From positions 1 through 64,000 of the forward strand of contig JALIZF010001822.1 in NCBI GenBank assembly GCA_029948255.1: a DNA stretch of 64,000 nt, given 5' to 3'. The position numbers and the translations under genes were made by a program. How positions within the stretch are numbered: position 1 is the stretch's first letter; the number at the start of each line of letters is the position of its first letter. Source of the stretch: Telmatactis stephensoni. Its lineage: Eukaryota; Cnidaria; Anthozoa; Actiniaria; Isophelliidae. The notes beneath the pieces were generated by a model. It saw only the letters and a program-made list of their open reading frames with translations. It was not told the origin of the DNA and ran no database searches. This document shows positions 1-11,700 of the stretch, piece after piece.

Positions 1-1780
1 TTTTATCGATTTTAGTGCATTTTTGCGAATTTTGCATGGGCTATAGCCTTTGCATTTTATCGATTTTTGGCCATTTTTGAGCATTTTGAATGGGCTATAG
101 CCTTTACATTTTATCAATTTTAGGGCATTTTCGCGTATTTTTGATGAACTATAGCCTTTGCATTTTATCGATTTTTGGCCATTTCTGCGCATTTTGCATG
201 GGCTATAGCCTTTGCATTTGATCGATTTTAGGCCATTTTTGAGCATTTTGCATGGGCTATAGCCTTTGCATTTTATCGATTTTTGGGCATTTTTGAGCAT
301 TTTGCATGAACTATAGCCTTTGCATTTTATCGATTTTTCGCCATTTCTGCGCATTTTGCATGGGCTATAGCCTTTGCATTTTATCGATTTTTCGCCATTT
401 TTGAGCATTTTGCATGGGCTATAGCCTTTGCATTTTCTCAATTTTAGGGCATTTTTGAGCATTTTGCATGGGCTATAGCCTTTGCATTTTATCGATTTTT
501 GGGCATTTTTGAGCATTTTGCATGAACTATAGCCTTTGCATTTTATCGATTTTTCGCCGTTTCTGCGCATTTTGCATGGGCTATAGCCTTTGCATTTTCT
601 CGATTTTTAGCCTTTTTGGAGCATTTTGCATGGGCTATAGCCTTTGCATTTTATCGATTTTTAGTCATTTCTGCGCATTTTGCATGGGCTATAGCCTTTG
701 CATTTTATCGATTTTAGGCCATTTTTGAGCATTTTGAATGGGCTATAGCCTTTGCATTTTCTCGATTTTAGGGCATTTTTGAGCATTTTTGATGAACTAT
801 AGCCTTTACATTTTCTCGATTTTTGGCCATTTTTGAGCATTTTGCATGGGCTATAGCCTTTGCATTTTAACGATTTTAGGGCATTTTTGAGCATTTTGCA
901 TGGGCTATAGCCTTTACATTTTCTCGATTTTTAGCCTTTTTGGAGCATTTTGCATGGGCTATAGCCTTTGCATTTTATCGATTTTTAGTCATTTCTGCGC
1001 ATTTTGCATGGGCTATAGCCTTTGCATTTTATCGATTTTAGGCCATTTTTGAGCATTTTGAATGGGCTATAGCCTTTGCATTTTATCGATTTTTGGGCAT
1101 TTTTGAGCATTTTGAATGGGCTATAGCCTTTACATTTTATCAATTTTAGGGCATTTTCGCGTATTTTTGATGAACTATAGCCTTTGCATTTTATCGATTT
1201 TTGGCCATTTTTGAGCATTTTGCATGGGCTATAGCCTTTGCATTTTATCGATTTTTGGGCATTTTTGAGCATTTTGCATGGGCTATAGCCTTTACATTTT
1301 CTCGATTTTTGGGCATTTTTGAGCATTTTGCATGGGCTATAGCCTTTGCATTTTATCGATTTTTGGCCATTTTTGAGCATTTTGCATGGGCTATAGCCTT
1401 TACATTTTCTCGATTTTAGTGCATTTTCGCGCATTTTTGATGAACTATAGCCTTTGCATTTTCTCGATTTTTGGCCATTTTTGAGCATTTTGAATGGGCT
1501 ATAGCCTTTGCATTTTATCGATTTTTGGGCATTTTTGAGCATTTTGCATGGGCTATAGCCTTTGCATTTTATCGATTTTTGGGCATTTTTGAGCATTTTG
1601 CATGAACTATAGCCTTTCTATTTTATCGATTTTAGGGCATTTTTGCGCATTTTTGATGAACTATAGCCTTTACATGTTATCGATTTTTGGCCATTTTTGA
1701 GCATTTTGCATGGGATATAGCCTTTCCGTTTTATCGATTTTTGGCCATTTTTGATTTTGTTGATTGTAGGCCATTTATGT
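1..1780. repeat. 54-bp satellite/minisatellite array, cut by the window edge
   Basis: About 33 degenerate copies of a 54-bp unit lie head to tail. Each copy contains GGGCTATAGCCTTTGCATTT followed by a CGATTTT-rich stretch and GAGCATTTTGCATG. The unit length is a multiple of three, so one minus-strand frame stays open as an 18-residue repeat over 985-1596. That is a by-product of the period, not evidence for a gene. Copies differ by scattered substitutions (GCAT/ACAT, TATCG/TCTCG, GCATGGG/GATGAAC), which indicates ageing and local conversion. The array starts before base 1, and the last clear copies decay near 1780. Confidence 0.95.
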
Positions 1781-2524
1781 GAAATGTAGATTGTAAAGAG
1801 CAAAATTACTCATTTATATACTGTTAATTTTGCCAACTGGTATTGCTAGCCTTGGAACAAACAAGTACATGTCCATTACATGTCAAAGCATTCTGATTGT
1901 AAATAAAATATCATTGTTAACCAATGCTTTGATAGAGCATGGCACAACACAGCACAGCACTTTTTTCAAAGTCATACAAAATCTGCTCTTCAGAAATAAA
2001 ACAAAAAAAAACAAATGCTATTTCAGTTATAGCATTTGTATTTTAACCCACTACCAACTAGACGCACACGTGCGTTCACTCGTGCCCCTGGAGCCCTTTT
2101 TAAGAGAGGCTCCAACGACCGGCTCCATTCGTACTCTTCCCCGAGCCGTTTCACGCATTCTTCAACATTTCAGGAAATAGCTAACCGTAACATAATGACC
2201 TTTTTTTAATCGGCTAACTTTTAAACTAAAAAATACCTTGATTAGTCGGTTTGTCTGTCAACAGCTATTAGTGTTTGCTTTGTTTTTCTATTATCATGCA
2301 TGGGTATTAGATATCTCCAACATGCAAAAATATACCAGTTTATTCAACTTCTTATTTCACTATATATCTCAATTGTTTGCTGTAAAGACTTCTACAACGG
2401 CATATTTGACACAATAACAAATCGTGTATTTTTTCGTTCGTGTTTCGGATGTTTTATATATGAATAAAATGCGTTACGTGACCAAACGCGAAATACAAGG
2501 TCAATGGAATATAGTTTCATGCCA
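1781..2524. other. Intergenic, no gene recognised
   Basis: Unique-looking AT-rich sequence between the satellite and the palindromic element. A 116-codon open frame at 1830-2180 resembles no family I know and shows no splice or domain support, so it is not called. Confidence 0.5.
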
Positions 2525-3103
2525 TTCTGATCAAGGGCACTAGGACAAAGTCGTTGTGTTTATGTGTAATAAATCAAGTTAAAAATTGTACTTATCTGCA
2601 GTCAATCCTTTGAAGCTCTGAAGTCACATTATTTCCTCTGTTTTTGACCTTTCTGGCCTCTGTTCTAGCTGTTATAATGCTTTATCTTTGGTCAAACGAA
2701 CGTTCCAACGGTTTGAATATCGATACTCGTTTGCAATTGGGGTCCAGTTCCCGCTCCGCCAAACTTTAGTTAGCGATTAGTAGTAATAAGTTAATCAAAT
2801 TCGACTTAAGAAGTGATCTTAAGTCGAATTTGATTAACTTATTACTACTAATCGCTAACTAAAGTTTGGCGGAGCGGGAACTGGACCCCAATTGCAAACG
2901 AGTATCGATATTCAAACCGTTGGAACGTTCGTTTGACCAAAGATAAAGCATTATAACAGCTAGAACAGAGGCCAGAAAGGTCAAAAACAGAGGAAATAAT
3001 GTGACTTCAGAGCTTCAAAGGATTGACTGCAGATAAGTACAATTTTTAACTTGATTTATTACACATAAACACAACGACTTTGTCCTAGTACCCTTGTTCT
3101 GAT
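2525..3103. mobile_element. Near-perfect palindromic (foldback) MITE with 7-bp target duplication
   Basis: Two arms of about 279 bp (2532-2810 and 2818-3096) are near-perfect reverse complements around a 7-bp spacer (aagtgat). The one difference I noticed is near the tips (ggCac/gTacc). Termini are CAAGGGCACTAGGAC... and its complement. The element is flanked by TTCTGAT at 2525-2531 and again at 3097-3103, a direct repeat that fits a target-site duplication. No coding capacity. The short TIR-like tip and 7-bp duplication suggest a hAT-like mover, but that is inference. High arm identity implies recent insertion or hairpin-mediated correction. Confidence 0.9.
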
Positions 3104-3980
3104 ATTAAATTAAAATTCAGTACAAAAACCTCTCAAGATCTCTTGAATGCTTGAATGAGGAATATAATTGACTTGCTTCTATGTATGTTCGTTTAGCAAC
3201 ATGTAGGATGAGAAATTCGTAGTTTTTCAGCTCATAGGAAATAGTCGTTATCGCGAGGGCCTCGGCTTTCAAGTACTCCATTTAAAGTTCGATATTTGGT
3301 CAAAGTATTGGAGATGAAGCTCAAAATAACAGCCCATTCTGAAGCTCTTATAAGTATATAGGTATATCTCGAGTTAAAAGCTCCAAATTACATTGTTCTA
3401 CTGCAGGAAAAGCCTGTCTCTGAAAGCTATTTTCTTTGTAGTCGGCCATCTTGCATTCCTAAAGTTCCTGGCTTGCGTTCGCTCAAAGGTGATGAATGAA
3501 GGGCATTGTTTTTACGTTCTTAACCAATCAGAAGTCTCTCAGGACGAAAAGAGGAAAAAAAAAAAACATTTGCAGTTTATAACTCGTTCCCGGCCTAAAG
3601 GCCTGGGCACGAGTAATTACTGGCTACCTTTTATCCACTTCCCATTATGTGCTACCTGTTGTATGCTACTGCCTGCGTCTTAGACACACAATGACCCTTT
3701 GACATTATAAAGTCAATTAACATATAACTGTTAGCATGGCTTATTTTAGTCAGTCAGCTTTTTAAATTTAAATTAATATTTCTCCATTTTGTTTTTACAT
3801 TTTTTAGTGTTCTCATGTCTAATGTGAATATAGGATCTGGTGGAATTATGAAGACACAGAAGCCATGACCACAGTGAAAACTTTACAACCAAAGCAAGCC
3901 AGTTACTGGATGTTCTTCTTCACTGCTGGTGGATTTCCAGGAAATGTGCCTGTCTCTACTGGCCACCATGCATTCTCAGG
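3104..3980. other. Intergenic, no gene recognised
   Basis: AT-rich sequence. A 96-codon frame at 3393-3683 contains a short A-tract and a GGCCTAAAGGCC palindrome but no recognisable domain. Confidence 0.5.
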
Positions 3981-3982
3981 AG

Positions 3983-4196
3983 TATAGAATGGTGTCTAAA
4001 AAATAGAGGCTCGCAAAGCTCGGATTTGATTTTTGTAGAGGCTCGGAGGCTCGGATTTTTCAAGATATTAGGCTCGGAATCTCGGAATTTTCAAATGCTG
4101 GGGTCGGAAGCTCAGATTTCGGATTTTGCATGTTGAAAGCGGGCTCGGATTTTAAAACAAGGGGCTCGCAGGCTCGGGTTTTACCATTCTATACCC
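3983..4196. repeat. Inverted-repeat-bounded block of degenerate AGGCTCGGA repeats
   Basis: The block opens with GAGTATAGAATGGT and closes with ACCATTCTATACCCC, an imperfect terminal inverted repeat of about 14 bp. Between them the motif aggctcgga(t/a)ttt recurs about ten times with variable T-rich spacing. No ORF. It looks like a small non-autonomous element whose body is a degenerate short repeat. No clear target duplication was found. Confidence 0.6.
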
Positions 4197-5790
4197 CTAT
4201 TCTCTATTCAGTGAATAAAATTGAGAAGCCCTTTACAGTCCCCCCCTCCCTCCCTCTACTCTCAGGACATGATGGACACAGGCCTATTGCCATGGATTTT
4301 GCCACTGATAATGCATTTACAAATTCAGCAAGGTTTTGATATTCAGAAACAATATAGATTGATGAGGAGCAAGGACAGGGATTCATTTAAGACTTGAAAC
4401 CACCCCTGGCAATGGGACGTGGCCACTGATGAATGACCACATCTTTATCAGTCAAAGGGGGAAGCCCTTCCTGTTGTTAGTGTCATTTATTTTGTTTCAT
4501 CTGATCATGAAGCTGCAACAATATTTGGGATTTTGTGTGACTAAAACACTGCATTCTTGGTTTGCAACCACTTCCCAGGAGAGTGAATTGAACAAGACAT
4601 GGCAGACACTGTTAGTGGCTTTGATCTTGATTTCACTTGTCAAGACCACCACCACCACCATGTCTGCCATGTCTTTTGTCTATACATTCTCTGTGATTTC
4701 ATGATGGTATGAAACTAGCATTACTTTATAACCTGATTTTCAGATGTTGGAGTGATCTGCTAAGGAGGAAAGTAGACGACCCCCAATGTCTAAAAATCAG
4801 GCTGTAGTCTTAAAGCCCAGGAGCATTGAATAGCCATAAGATAGGGCACTGAGAGAGGGCTGTGAGGTCATTGCCTACCCCTTTGGGTGAAGGGACATGC
4901 TAAAAATAGCATAGAACTTGTAGTACAATCTATGCAATAAGATGTGTACAGTCATACAAAGTCTCAAGAACACAAACATTTCTCCAAAGAAATAAGCATC
5001 AACATATTTCTCTTTTTACTGAACTGTAATCAAAGTTAATTTTACTACTCTTGACCAATTAGGAAAACCCAATACATGTAAATCCCAATAACTGACTTTC
5101 GAGTCCAGATAAAAAAGAAGTATGTTGGTGTAAAATAGCTCAACTAGAGTGCAAGCACATACCCATGAAAAAGGTCCTTTCAGCTGATGTATACTTATTG
5201 GCCATTTCAGACCAAGTGATCAATTCTAACATTTATAAAAGACCAATTCTCAAGTGAATGTTAACACTTTATAAAAGACCAATTCTCAAAGGAATGCAAT
5301 GTTGAGAAGGTGTATTGAATTTATATTATTACCAGAGCTAAACTGGTCCTTTGTCATGGGTTTAGGCTTTGGATGTAGGATATGTAATTATAGAGAAAAT
5401 TGTACCACAAAAATAGAACATAAAGATTTATTGAAGGAGACTGTATTTGTGTGTTACAAAATATATGCTGTGTTTAGCAAAATAATAATATACATTTTTA
5501 TTGACATTTATATATATGTATCTACTATCTAAGCATTCTACCTACGGGGGTTATTTTAGACAGTCCACCCTCCTCTGTCCTCTCCCCCCCTCCCCTATCT
5601 CCTCCCTCATCCGTCCTGCTCCCATGGGAACCTACCCACCCCTCGTTGGCACTGCACTACCCCTCCCCCGCTATGTTCTTGTCCACCCCTCCCATACAGC
5701 TTCTTACCACCCCTCCCTCTGTTCAGGATATTATTAAATTATATTGACTGCCGAAATCTCAAACAAACAAAAGTTCTTTTTTCCGAAAAG
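4197..5790. other. Intergenic; pyrimidine-rich patch at 5545-5725, no gene recognised
   Basis: Contains a 91-codon open frame at 4429-4704 with no recognisable domain, and a tandem duplication near 5230-5290 (CTTTTATAAAGACCAATTCTCAA type). The 180-bp CCCCTCC-rich tract at 5545-5725 is strongly biased to C and T on the plus strand. None of this supports a gene call. Confidence 0.5.
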
Positions 5791-5794
5791 AACC

Positions 5795-5872
5795 TTCCCA
5801 CACAGTGATTTGAACTCTAGACCTCTCGCTTGTAAACCCAATCACTAACCCATTAGACCAACTGGTCAAAGT
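5795..5872 (-). repeat. tRNA-derived SINE head or tRNA-like pseudogene
   Basis: The minus strand has an A-box-like TGGTCTAATGGGTTA and, at the right distance, a B-box-like GAGTTCAAATC, with an anticodon-arm-like GTTTACAAGC between them (TAC at the anticodon position, valine-like). No acceptor-stem pairing is visible, so this is not a functional tRNA gene. A tRNA-derived SINE promoter region is the simplest reading. Confidence 0.6.
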
Positions 5873-7640
5873 TGCTAGGCCAGCATTGAAACTTAATTTT
5901 ATAGCAGACCCAAAGTCCTGTAAATACAAAGAATGACTTGCTATGCTGAGCAGCCCAAACCAGCAATTCACCAGATGGTACAGTAGTCAAGACAGCAGGA
6001 TTCAAGATTATAAGGTAAGTTCACAGGTAAAGGTTCAAATCTTCTAAATCATGAAATCTTTCTTTCACAGGTAAAAATTGCAAAACTTCTTTGGAATACT
6101 TCAAATGTCATCAAAAAGGTCAGCAAACCCTCGGTAAATAAATAGTGGGCAAAATAAACAACTAATTAATATGTAAAAGTGTATGGTAAACTCTGCATGA
6201 ATAAATCTAATAAAACTTTCATGCAGTAAGATTTAAGTAACTTTAAAGGACACTAATTTGAACTTTGAAAATTATAAACTTAAATCCAATACAAAATAAA
6301 AAAACAAACTTTTTCAATCAACTTTATGGTCAAAGTTGAAGACTAAGTTTTTTTGAGCCCAAAATTTAATTTAATTATTACAGCTAACTCATAAGATACC
6401 AGTGGTTTGGTTATCTTTTTTACCACAAATGGAAACTAGCAAGTGCACCAAGTGCTGCATCATAGTATAAAAAAACAATAGAGCTTAAGCAGCAGATGTT
6501 TTTGAGCTACGGGCGGCAACCGGAAGTCATCATTCATGACGTCACACATCACGGACCTCAAGTCAGCGACATAAAGACAAGGTTTTCACCATCGGTGTTG
6601 GCAATCAAAAACGCAAGGAGGTAGCTAGGGTTTATCTGCAATAAATCGAATTTTTAATGGATTGTTTTTAATTGATAAAACTAAGACACAACATTTGATA
6701 GACGTCCGTCTTTTAGTGCCTCGAGTTAGAAAAGAATCGTACAACGTTTTTTAATGTCATTACTAGATATCCAGTACTTCTTAACAACAAATTTGGCTCA
6801 TTTAGCGGCAGATATTAAAAAATCATAATTTTGGAAAGAAAGCCTGAATGTTTTTCATACTTAGCAAGGAGGTAGTTTGAATACACATATACATACTGGC
6901 TGCAAAAAATTTCAGCAATAAAAAGGAAAGCCCCGAATTTGGAATCTCTGTGTCGACACTCTCAAATTATTTGTAAAATTTGGCCAAGAAAATATTTATC
7001 GCGTAATATCTTGAAGACGCTCTCATTGATTTTCTTTAAATTGCAAAATGTCAGGTGCCTTCATGAATACTTTCGACCAATTTAGGCCATTTTGAAAGTT
7101 TAGGTCAATTTTCCAAGAAAATGAGCTCCAAATGATTTCAATGACGTCATGATAATGTCACAAAGAATAAACTTCTACAAACCAATTTTTCATTTTTGAA
7201 AACTTTGATCCTTGTCTAGCATTATGTGAGAATGGCCAGCACATCAGATCATTCTTGTCAAAGTTATAGTCGTTTGAAAGCGGCTAGGTACACTAGGAGA
7301 TAACTGCCTCAATTCTGAATTGTACTCAAGATTGTGCGATTTCCTATACTAATAGACATATATTTAATACTAGTGTACTAGTGCTAGGATTAAATATACT
7401 GAAAGTGATATAAAATATCTCTTAACTTTTATAAAATTTTCAAATTGCAAAATTGACATAATTCTCAGTTTCCAGTGATGTTCTTATAGTTGTAAAAGGA
7501 CTACCTTTTTGTTGTTACATCATGTTTAATTGCCTCTTGGGTTATGGAAGTGACAAGCATTCAGTCAAAGCAAATATTAAAGCAGATAGGACTACATTCT
7601 TTTACATGTAATAATTAACTGAAATTTGAGATAATACCTT
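5873..7640. other. Intergenic, AT-rich, likely old repeat sequence
   Basis: No gene recognised. The stretch 6500-7170 has a dispersed-repeat look: ATGACGTCA motifs occur near 6536 and 7140 in a long non-coding AT-rich body. I could not delimit ends. Confidence 0.4.
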
Positions 7641-7644
7641 TGCT

Positions 7645-7775
7645 AAAACTGATGGCCCCCCTCAAGGTATTTATAAAAAAGTTGAGCCCCCCTCTAGCCA
7701 ATCTGAAATAGGCTTGACCCCCCTTCTTTTCCCCCCCCCCCCCCTCTACAAAAATAATGACCGGTCCCTAACTAG
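7645..7775. repeat. C-run interspersed element, copy 1
   Basis: Short segment with several runs of 5 to 14 C, beginning tgatggcccccc and ending in aatgaccggtccctaa. A related copy with the same two ends lies at 15160-15290 inside the TTAA transposon, so this is a dispersed family and not simple low complexity. No ORF. Confidence 0.55.
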
Positions 7776-7972
7776 TTTTTTTCGAAAGAAAAATGCTTGC
7801 ATCATGAGTGCACACACACACGAAGTCTAGAACCAACAATTCTACATTTTAAAATAAAAGAGAACTATTAAAAACGTAAAACTTGTTAAATTACGTTCGG
7901 TGTAGCTTAAGCATAACTTTTAGTGCTAATTTAGTGTATAGTTGATATTTTTTCTAGAAGCAATGTTGAACG

Positions 7973-8073
7973 TCCATCTTAAAACTTTAAAGCGTAGTTC
8001 AAAAGCAATTAAAACAGTATAAATCGTCTTAAAACTTTAAAGCGTAGTTCAAAAGCAATTAAAACAGTATACA
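7973..8073. repeat. Tandem duplication of about 50 bp
   Basis: Two adjacent near-identical copies of a unit starting (c)gtcttaaaactttaaagcg and ending gcaattaaaacagtat. Confidence 0.85.
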
Positions 8074-8141
8074 TTTGACCACAAACACTCTAAAACTACT
8101 ATAGCAATCATTATCTATTACATAATTTAATTTCTACATAC

Positions 8142-8275
8142 CTTAGGCTGTGAAAATCTTCCAGAAAAATTTCAACTTTGCCAATATGGTGCAAAACCCT
8201 TCCATCCTTGACGAACTCTTCCACGTGCAATGAATGGAACACACAATAAGGCAGCCTTTCACCACAGGGAACACA
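8142..8275 (-). CDS. Isolated coding exon of an unidentified gene (C-P-C-G-E motif)
   Basis: A 134-nt minus-strand segment reads open in one frame. It sits between a good acceptor (attag at 8276-8280) and a good donor (GTATGT, 8136-8141). The 44 complete codons begin C-V-P-C-G-E-R-L-P-Y-C and continue with a His-rich, hydrophobic/acidic stretch (HHIGKVEIFLEDFHSL). A Cys-x-x-Cys start suggests half of a zinc site. I do not recognise the family and found no partner exons. It lies about 440 bp beyond the NDUFA9 poly(A) signal on the same strand. It could belong to a separate gene, a captured gene fragment or a degraded transposon. Confidence 0.4.
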
Positions 8276-8716
8276 CTAATTAATACTTTCCCCTGTTTTA
8301 GACAAAAGGAAAATTAACAAATAAACAATATAATTATATAATGATAATAATAATAGTAATATTAAAATACCAGAATCAAAGCTAATGAATAATCCACCTC
8401 TGACATTTCATAAAGCCAGTAGTCATAACCCAGGGTTAAATATGGTGTTCCCTATACTAGTGCCGACCCACTTCAGACCCTTCATTAATCAGGAGGGATA
8501 AATCCCTCATTTAGTATATGTTACTAACATGCTAGTCGACAAGGACCAATTATTTATGGTGGTCAAGCAAGGTGTTGATATTTAGACAATTTGGTTTAAA
8601 TGTGTTACCTTTAACAGATTCTTGAATAAGTACATTATAATGCTGCTAACTTATAAAATACTATTATTTACTAATGTAGAAATACAACAGTATTCATTAC
8701 AAGTTTAAAACAATGT

Positions 8717-8722
8717 TTTATT
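8717..8722 (-). promoter_or_regulatory. NDUFA9: NDUFA9 polyadenylation signal AATAAA
   Basis: Minus-strand AATAAA lies about 50 nt after the NDUFA9 stop codon, a normal distance for a compact 3' UTR. Confidence 0.7.
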
Positions 8723-8773
8723 TACAATAAACTCAGTTGACAAAGTCAATCATTATTAATCATAAGTTTCTTG

Positions 8774-11700
8774 TTAATATGAACTACTTGGTCTACAAAT
8801 CTCATCCTCATCAATAGCTTCTTCATAATTGGAGGGCGCACGATGACGACGAAGTACAGCAATAGCTTCAGTTTCTAAAGCAGTTGGTTTAAGACCAAGA
8901 TCTTCCAGTCCAGGAAAACCAGGAGTTAGTTGGTCAGAGAGATATTGCTAATGAGATAAAAATATAATCTTTTAATATATCCTCAGCCATCAACCTGCAC
9001 CATAGAGTAAGTGCAAGTGTGTGGTATGATAACAAGAAAAGTTCAGTGGGGTAGTAAGGTGTCAGCTGTAAGGTGTTGGCAAGCTGTCAGTAAGTGGTTG
9101 GTAAGCTGTCAGTAAGTGGTTGGTAAGGTGTCAGTAAGTGGTTGGCAAGCTGTCAGTAAGTGGTTGGTAAGGTGTCAGTAAGTGGTTGGCAAGCTGTCAG
9201 TAAGTGGTTGGTAAGGTGTCAGTAAGTGGTTGGCAAGCTGTCAGTAAGTGGTTGGTAAGGTGTCAGTAAGTGGTTGGTAAGGTGTCAGTAAGTGGTTGGC
9301 AAGCTGTCAGTAAGTGGTTGGTAAGGTGTCAGTAAGTGGTTGGCAAGCTGTCAGTAAGTGGTTGGCAAGCTGTCAGTAAGTGGTTGGTAAGGTGTCAGTA
9401 AGTGGTTGGTAAGGTGTCAGTAAGTGGTTGGCAAGCTGTCAGTAAGTGGTTGGCAAGCTGTCAGTAAGTGGTTGGTAAGGTGTCAGTAAGTGGTTGGCAA
9501 GCTGTCAGTAAGGTGTTGGCAAGCTGTCAGTAAGTGGTTGGCAAGCTGTCAGTAAGTGGTTGGCAAGCTGTCAGTAAGTGGTTGGCAAGCTGTCAGTAAG
9601 TGGTTGGTAAGGTGTCAGTAAGTGGTTGGTAAGGTGTCAGTAAGTGGTTGGTTAGGTGTCAGGAAGTGGTTGGTAAGGTGTCAGGAAGTGGTTGGTAAGA
9701 TTTTGGTAAAGTGTCAGTAAGTAGTTGGTAAGGCACAGTGTGAGTAAGTAGTTGGTAAGTGGATGGTCAATAGTTGGTACAACAATGGTAAGTGATTGGA
9801 AAGTAGTTGGTGAGTTGTTGGAGTAAAACTACAGTTCAGGGTTTACCAGATGTAACTTTGTGATTGATCTGTGTACATACCCTGCATAGTATATCTCTTG
9901 TGAGTCTTGGATCAAAGATAGACCATTCCATGAGCCATGCAAACATCCTGTCAGAAAACACAGAGTGTCAATTATAAATAATTTATCATACAATTATTGT
10001 ATGATATCCAGTGACAATAACTCTGCAATTATTCCATTTAAAGGGGGCAGTATAAAGCTTGTGGCCTGTGCATAATTTCAAGAAATATTACGTCTACCAT
10101 GGACAAAAATTATTTTCAATGTTTTCTTAAAAAAGTACAACAAGGAGAAGCATTTATTCTGGCAGCTCACAGCACTACAAACATTTAATAAAGTAGCCAA
10201 TCATTAGATTAATTAAGATGAAACATACTTTGGCTTAAGTGTCATTGCCAGAGTAGACCGGGCAGATCGCAAAGATGGGGGTCGGCCGATTAACTCTGTT
10301 TTTTGTCCCTTGAAAGACTATCGGATAGGATAAAGATCTGTGGTATTTAAAGTTTCTTCGCTCTTCTATGTTCTCAGATTGACCACCCCCCTCAATTTTT
10401 GACTCCGAGGACCCTCTCAGAAGCGTACATTTATGCAATATTTGGACCGCTATAAAATCATAACCACTTGGCCTTATGAATTTCTTTAAATTTGCTCGTT
10501 AACCTCTCTCTATCAGCGGCATATTTCCTGGTTTTAATTAAAATCCGATATATTCTGAATTTTTGCGAGATTTTTGAAATTTGCATACAGAGCTAACATC
10601 GCCGTAAACCGAAAAATCAGTCATTTTCAAAGCCTGTTTTCTCATTAGTGTGGTAGTTTATTTTCGTAAATCTGCCATGTAATGAAAGCTTATTTATTCC
10701 TCTATTCATTTCTAAAAAGTTTGACTCGGATATTTTTTTGGTTTCTCTATTGCTGGCTTCCGAACGTACTATACTGTCAACTACATTTACGCCAAATTCT
10801 AGGTATTTATCATTGGTTTTTCGAATACAATTCTTGTTATTTTTGCTATTATCCACGAACTAAGTTAAAATATGAAAGATAACTCTTATTGGATTATGCC
10901 AGCACTTGTATTTACTTACACATCAGGATAAGCAAGGCGATGACATTCTATTCTAGGAGCCATTGCGTGACAAAATTGTCTTGAATTTTAATTAACATTT
11001 TCCGGAAAGTTGACAGTTTAAGTTTGATTCTTTTCGAGTAAATGAATAATTGAATTCTGTTGTTTTACATAAAATGAAACACTGCTTAATGTCAATATAA
11101 ACAGGCGAAAAAGATGTGACATCTTATAAAGTAAAGCAGCTAATTATTGTTTATTTCCATGCTTTATATGGTGAGATATCACGAGAAAACCAAACCCAAT
11201 TTTATAATTATTTTTTGATTTTACAAAAACAAACTCCAAAGCTTTATAATAGGAGCTCTAAGTACAAGAAATAAAGGAATCAGTAACACGATAAAAATTA
11301 GAATTTTGTCTTATTAGTTAGTCTATCCCATAGCGTTGCTGTGGATATTCATCTTATGTGTCAGTAGATGGTTGGCAGCATTCACACTTCTGAACATATT
11401 TTTCTAGTGGCTCAATGTATGTCTTTTTCCTTGATTGAGAACCATTTGTCTCAATTTCTAGGTGTTCACATATTTCTTTGAGCTCTTTGAGCTTGAGTTG
11501 ATTAAATCCTTTATTGTACATCGAGCAAATGTTCGATGACCCAACAGTTATGGGGTGTGGCACTCTGTCCATGTCCTCCATAACTGCATTTCGCATGGTG
11601 GCCAGGTTGGTTTCAAACTCAGCTGCCTCAAAGTCATCCTCTGAAAGGTCATTGTCAATCTGTTTTGAAAGAGCGGATAATCTAGAGAACAGACTTTGGA

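Noticed and set aside
985..1596. 203-codon open frame of 18-residue repeats
   Set aside because: It is generated by a 54-bp satellite whose period is a multiple of three; both strands are open and there is no splice, start or domain support.
4429..4704. 91-codon plus-strand frame
   Set aside because: No domain, codon pattern or splice sites; it ends in a CACCACCACCAC microsatellite.
10235..10438. 67-codon frame, repeated at 16564-16767
   Set aside because: Both copies lie in the terminal inverted repeats of the TTAA transposon; the match reflects DNA identity of the arms.
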